Source of the DNA: Streptomyces sp. DSM 15324
GTDB lineage: Bacteria; Actinomycetota; Actinomycetes; Streptomycetales; Streptomycetaceae
NCBI RefSeq assembly: GCF_001514285.1
Contig: NZ_KQ949036.1
Location: 1-64,000 of the forward strand
DNA: 64,000 bases
Reading direction: 5' to 3'
Shown in pieces: positions 62,475-64,000 of the stretch; positions within the stretch are counted from its first letter, which is position 1; each line of letters begins with the position of its first letter. The notes beneath the pieces were generated by a model, which had not been told where the DNA came from, did not search any database, and saw nothing but the letters and a program-made list of their open reading frames with translations. A program made the translations under genes and the position numbers.

Positions 62475-63332
62475 ATGACCCTGTACACCGACGACGGATT
62501 ACGCCTGTGGGCGAGCGCGTCCGGCCGGGGCGCGCCGCTCGTGCTGTGCCACGGCGGACCCGGCCTGTGGGACATGTTCGGGGACGTGGCCGCGCTGCTC
62601 GAGGACACCGCCACGGTGATCCGCTGGGACCAGCGCGGCTGCGGTCGCTCCGAGCGGTGCGACGGGCCGTGGACCACCGAGCGTTTCGTCGCCGACCTCG
62701 ACGCCGTACGCCGTCACTTCGGCCTCGACCGCATCGCCGTGCTCGGCCACTCCTGGGGCGCCCAGCTCGCCCTGGCCTACACCCTCGCCCACCCGGAACG
62801 GGTGAGCACACTGGTGTACGCCGCCGGCACGGGCATCGGCCCCGACGCCGACTGGCACCCGGCCTACCGCGAGAACCTCCTGGCCCGCCTCGGCGAGACG
62901 CCGCGAGGGCTGGCGCGCTGGCGGGAACTGGCGGACCGTACGGCCCTCACGCCGGCCGAGGCCCGGGAGTACGCCGTCCTGCAGTGGTCCGTCGAGTTCG
63001 AGGACCGCGAGCGCGCCCCGGACCTCGCCGAGCGCATGGCGGACCCGTGGTTCGGAGTCAACGGCGACTGCAACAAGGCCCTCGGCGAAGAGCGGCGCCG
63101 AACCTGGGGGACCCCGGCGTTGCGCGCCGCCTGCGCGGACCTCGACGTGCCGGTGCTGATCGTCGACGGCGCCGGCGACATCCGGCCCCGCTCGGCGGTC
63201 GACTCACTGGAGCGGGCGCTGCCCGACGTGCGCAGGGTCGTCCTGCCGAGAGCCGGACACCATCCCTGGGAGGAGGACCCGGAGGGATTCCGGACGGCCG
63301 TGACGTCGGCCCTGGCGCACGCCACCACCTAG
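62475..63332 (+). CDS. Alpha/beta hydrolase, proline-iminopeptidase-like (S33)
   Basis: 285 residues. S33-type features: LVLCHGGPGLWD (oxyanion HGGPG), IRWDQRGCGRS, nucleophile Ser93 in GHSWGAQLALAY, and GHHPWEEDP with the catalytic His. The HGGPG and DQRGxGRS motifs are those of proline iminopeptidases, which remove N-terminal proline from peptides. It follows the proline catabolic genes by 17 nt, so release of proline from peptides for oxidation is an attractive link. A CACAAT hexamer 6 nt before ATG 62475 may give it its own leaderless transcript. Confidence 0.85.
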   Translation: MTLYTDDGLRLWASASGRGAPLVLCHGGPGLWDMFGDVAALLEDTATVIRWDQRGCGRSERCDGPWTTERFVADLDAVRRHFGLDRIAVLGHSWGAQLALAYTLAHPERVSTLVYAAGTGIGPDADWHPAYRENLLARLGETPRGLARWRELADRTALTPAEAREYAVLQWSVEFEDRERAPDLAERMADPWFGVNGDCNKALGEERRRTWGTPALRAACADLDVPVLIVDGAGDIRPRSAVDSLERALPDVRRVVLPRAGHHPWEEDPEGFRTAVTSALAHATT

Positions 63333-63535
63333 CCGGGCATCTCGGTCCGCTCCCACCAGGTGTAGACGGGCAGTCTGCCCTCCGAGGTGTCCTTCTGGCG
63401 GCCGGAGGGCCGGAAGTGTTCGTAGCCGCCCCGGAGCTCGATCTTCAGGTCCGCGCCGGGTGTCGTGACCGGGACGATCCGGGCGGGCAGATCGTCCGGG
63501 CCGCCTTCGAGGACCGCCTTCGCCGTGTCGCTCAT
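63329..63535 (-). CDS. DUF5988-like small protein
   Basis: 68 residues: AVLEGGPDDLPARIVPVT, DLKIELRGGYEHFRPSG and a VYTWWERTE ending, which I recognise as the DUF5988 pattern found in actinobacteria. Function unknown. It is convergent with the hydrolase and overlaps its stop region by 4 bp. Confidence 0.75.
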   Translation of the reverse strand: MSDTAKAVLEGGPDDLPARIVPVTTPGADLKIELRGGYEHFRPSGRQKDTSEGRLPVYTWWERTEMPG

Positions 63536-63639
63536 GCCCTCACCGTTCCCGCTGACCCGACCCGCTCTCGCGCCCCCGTCCAGGATCAGCCGTCCGGGCG
63601 ATCACCGCGGGCGGACCGGTCCGGCCCGGGGACGCCGCG

Positions 63640-64000
63640 CTAGCGGTGGTGCGGCGGGTGCGGCGGTGGGGGCGGGATGGTGTCGGTGCCGGGCGCGGCC
63701 TCCGGCCAGACGAGCAGGACCGGGCAGGGGGCGTGGTCGACGATGAAGCGGCTGGCGGGGCCGAGGCTGCGGGGCCCGAGGTGGGTGCGGTCGCCGTCGC
63801 GGGCGAGGATGAGCAGGTCGGCGCCTTCGGCGGCGGCCACGACCTCCCGCTCGACGCGGCCCCGGCGCTCGGTGCGGGTGCAGGGCCGGCCGAGCCGTTC
63901 GGCGGCGTCGGCCAGGAGGTGTTCCCCGGCCTCCGTGGCGAGGTGTTCCACGACGGTGCCGGGGTCGCGGTCGGGGCGGGCGCGGCCGAACAGTCCGGCG
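63640..64000 (-). CDS. Universal stress protein, C-terminal part (cut by window edge)
   Basis: At least 119 codons; the reading frame stays open to the right edge, so the start is outside the window. EREVVAAAEGADLLILARDG, then GPRSLGPASRFIVDHAPCPV and LLVWPE form the last half of a Usp domain, with the G-x-x-x-G/S nucleotide loop partly altered (HLGPRSLGPAS). The C terminus is a Pro/His-rich tail (IPPPPPHPPHHR). Length suggests either one domain or the second half of a tandem-Usp protein. Role: stress response, possibly ATP-binding. Confidence 0.8.
   Translation of the reverse strand, partial: AGLFGRARPDRDPGTVVEHLATEAGEHLLADAAERLGRPCTRTERRGRVEREVVAAAEGADLLILARDGDRTHLGPRSLGPASRFIVDHAPCPVLLVWPEAAPGTDTIPPPPPHPPHHR

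Overview
The window is high-GC actinobacterial chromosome, almost certainly Streptomyces. The signs are third-codon G/C bias, many GTG starts, 4-nt stop/start overlaps, terminators that are long GC stems (usually without a T tract), and a gene order I recall as the glyA/gcvH/gcvT to ilvBNC-serA to proline-catabolism stretch of the S. coelicolor core chromosome. It reads as core genome: I see no insertion sequence, prophage, tRNA, rRNA or CRISPR array. No database was searched; all family calls come from motifs read in the sequence.

Layout. 1-2014 (minus): gcvT-gcvH-glyA (glyA cut by the window edge) behind a tandem glycine riboswitch. 2201-4720: a P-loop ATPase and two SseB-like paralogues. 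5042-11958: a five-gene oligopeptide ABC transporter (permease, binding lipoprotein, permease, two ATPases); the last ATPase has a ~250-residue Ala/Glu-rich repeat tail. 12055-19909: secreted M1 peptidase, TRIC channel, esterase, thioesterase, a DinB-type enzyme with a divergent WYL regulator, a Gly/Pro lipoprotein, a FabR-like TetR repressor with a set of operator-like sites, and two small membrane proteins. 19989-28807: cysteine desulfurase and MnmA (tRNA thiolation pair), Tat-type amidase, hydrolase, DUF427, LOG-family protein, SDR, MetE-like protein and LigA.

29077-35789: a GGDEF-EAL protein, a ~520-bp array of ~86-bp repeats, then the gatCAB operon with a small membrane protein translationally coupled between gatA and gatB. 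35875-43578: two acidic-tailed membrane proteins flanking an MMPL transporter and a GNAT enzyme, an Ala/Arg-rich small protein and a large LuxR-type ATPase regulator. 43598-50355: PQQ-type sugar dehydrogenase lipoprotein, aldo/keto reductase, D-2-hydroxyacid dehydrogenase, and a second GGDEF protein whose EAL domain has lost key residues. 50389-55916: ilvB-ilvN-ilvC-serA with a transcription attenuator (leader peptide rich in Ile/Leu/Val codons plus an intrinsic terminator). 56071-58274: DHA2 drug exporter and divergent TetR repressor around an array of 13-bp repeats. 58284-63332: PucR-type regulator, proline dehydrogenase, P5C dehydrogenase and a proline-iminopeptidase-like hydrolase. The window ends with a DUF5988 protein and a universal stress protein cut by the edge.

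The most interesting material is regulatory or repetitive: the 13-bp array over the exporter promoter, the 86-bp and 18-bp intergenic arrays, the ilvB attenuator, the FabR-like operator set, the repeat-expanded ATPase tail, and the contrast between an intact and a degenerate EAL domain in one window. I found no clear candidate for a wholly new multi-gene system.
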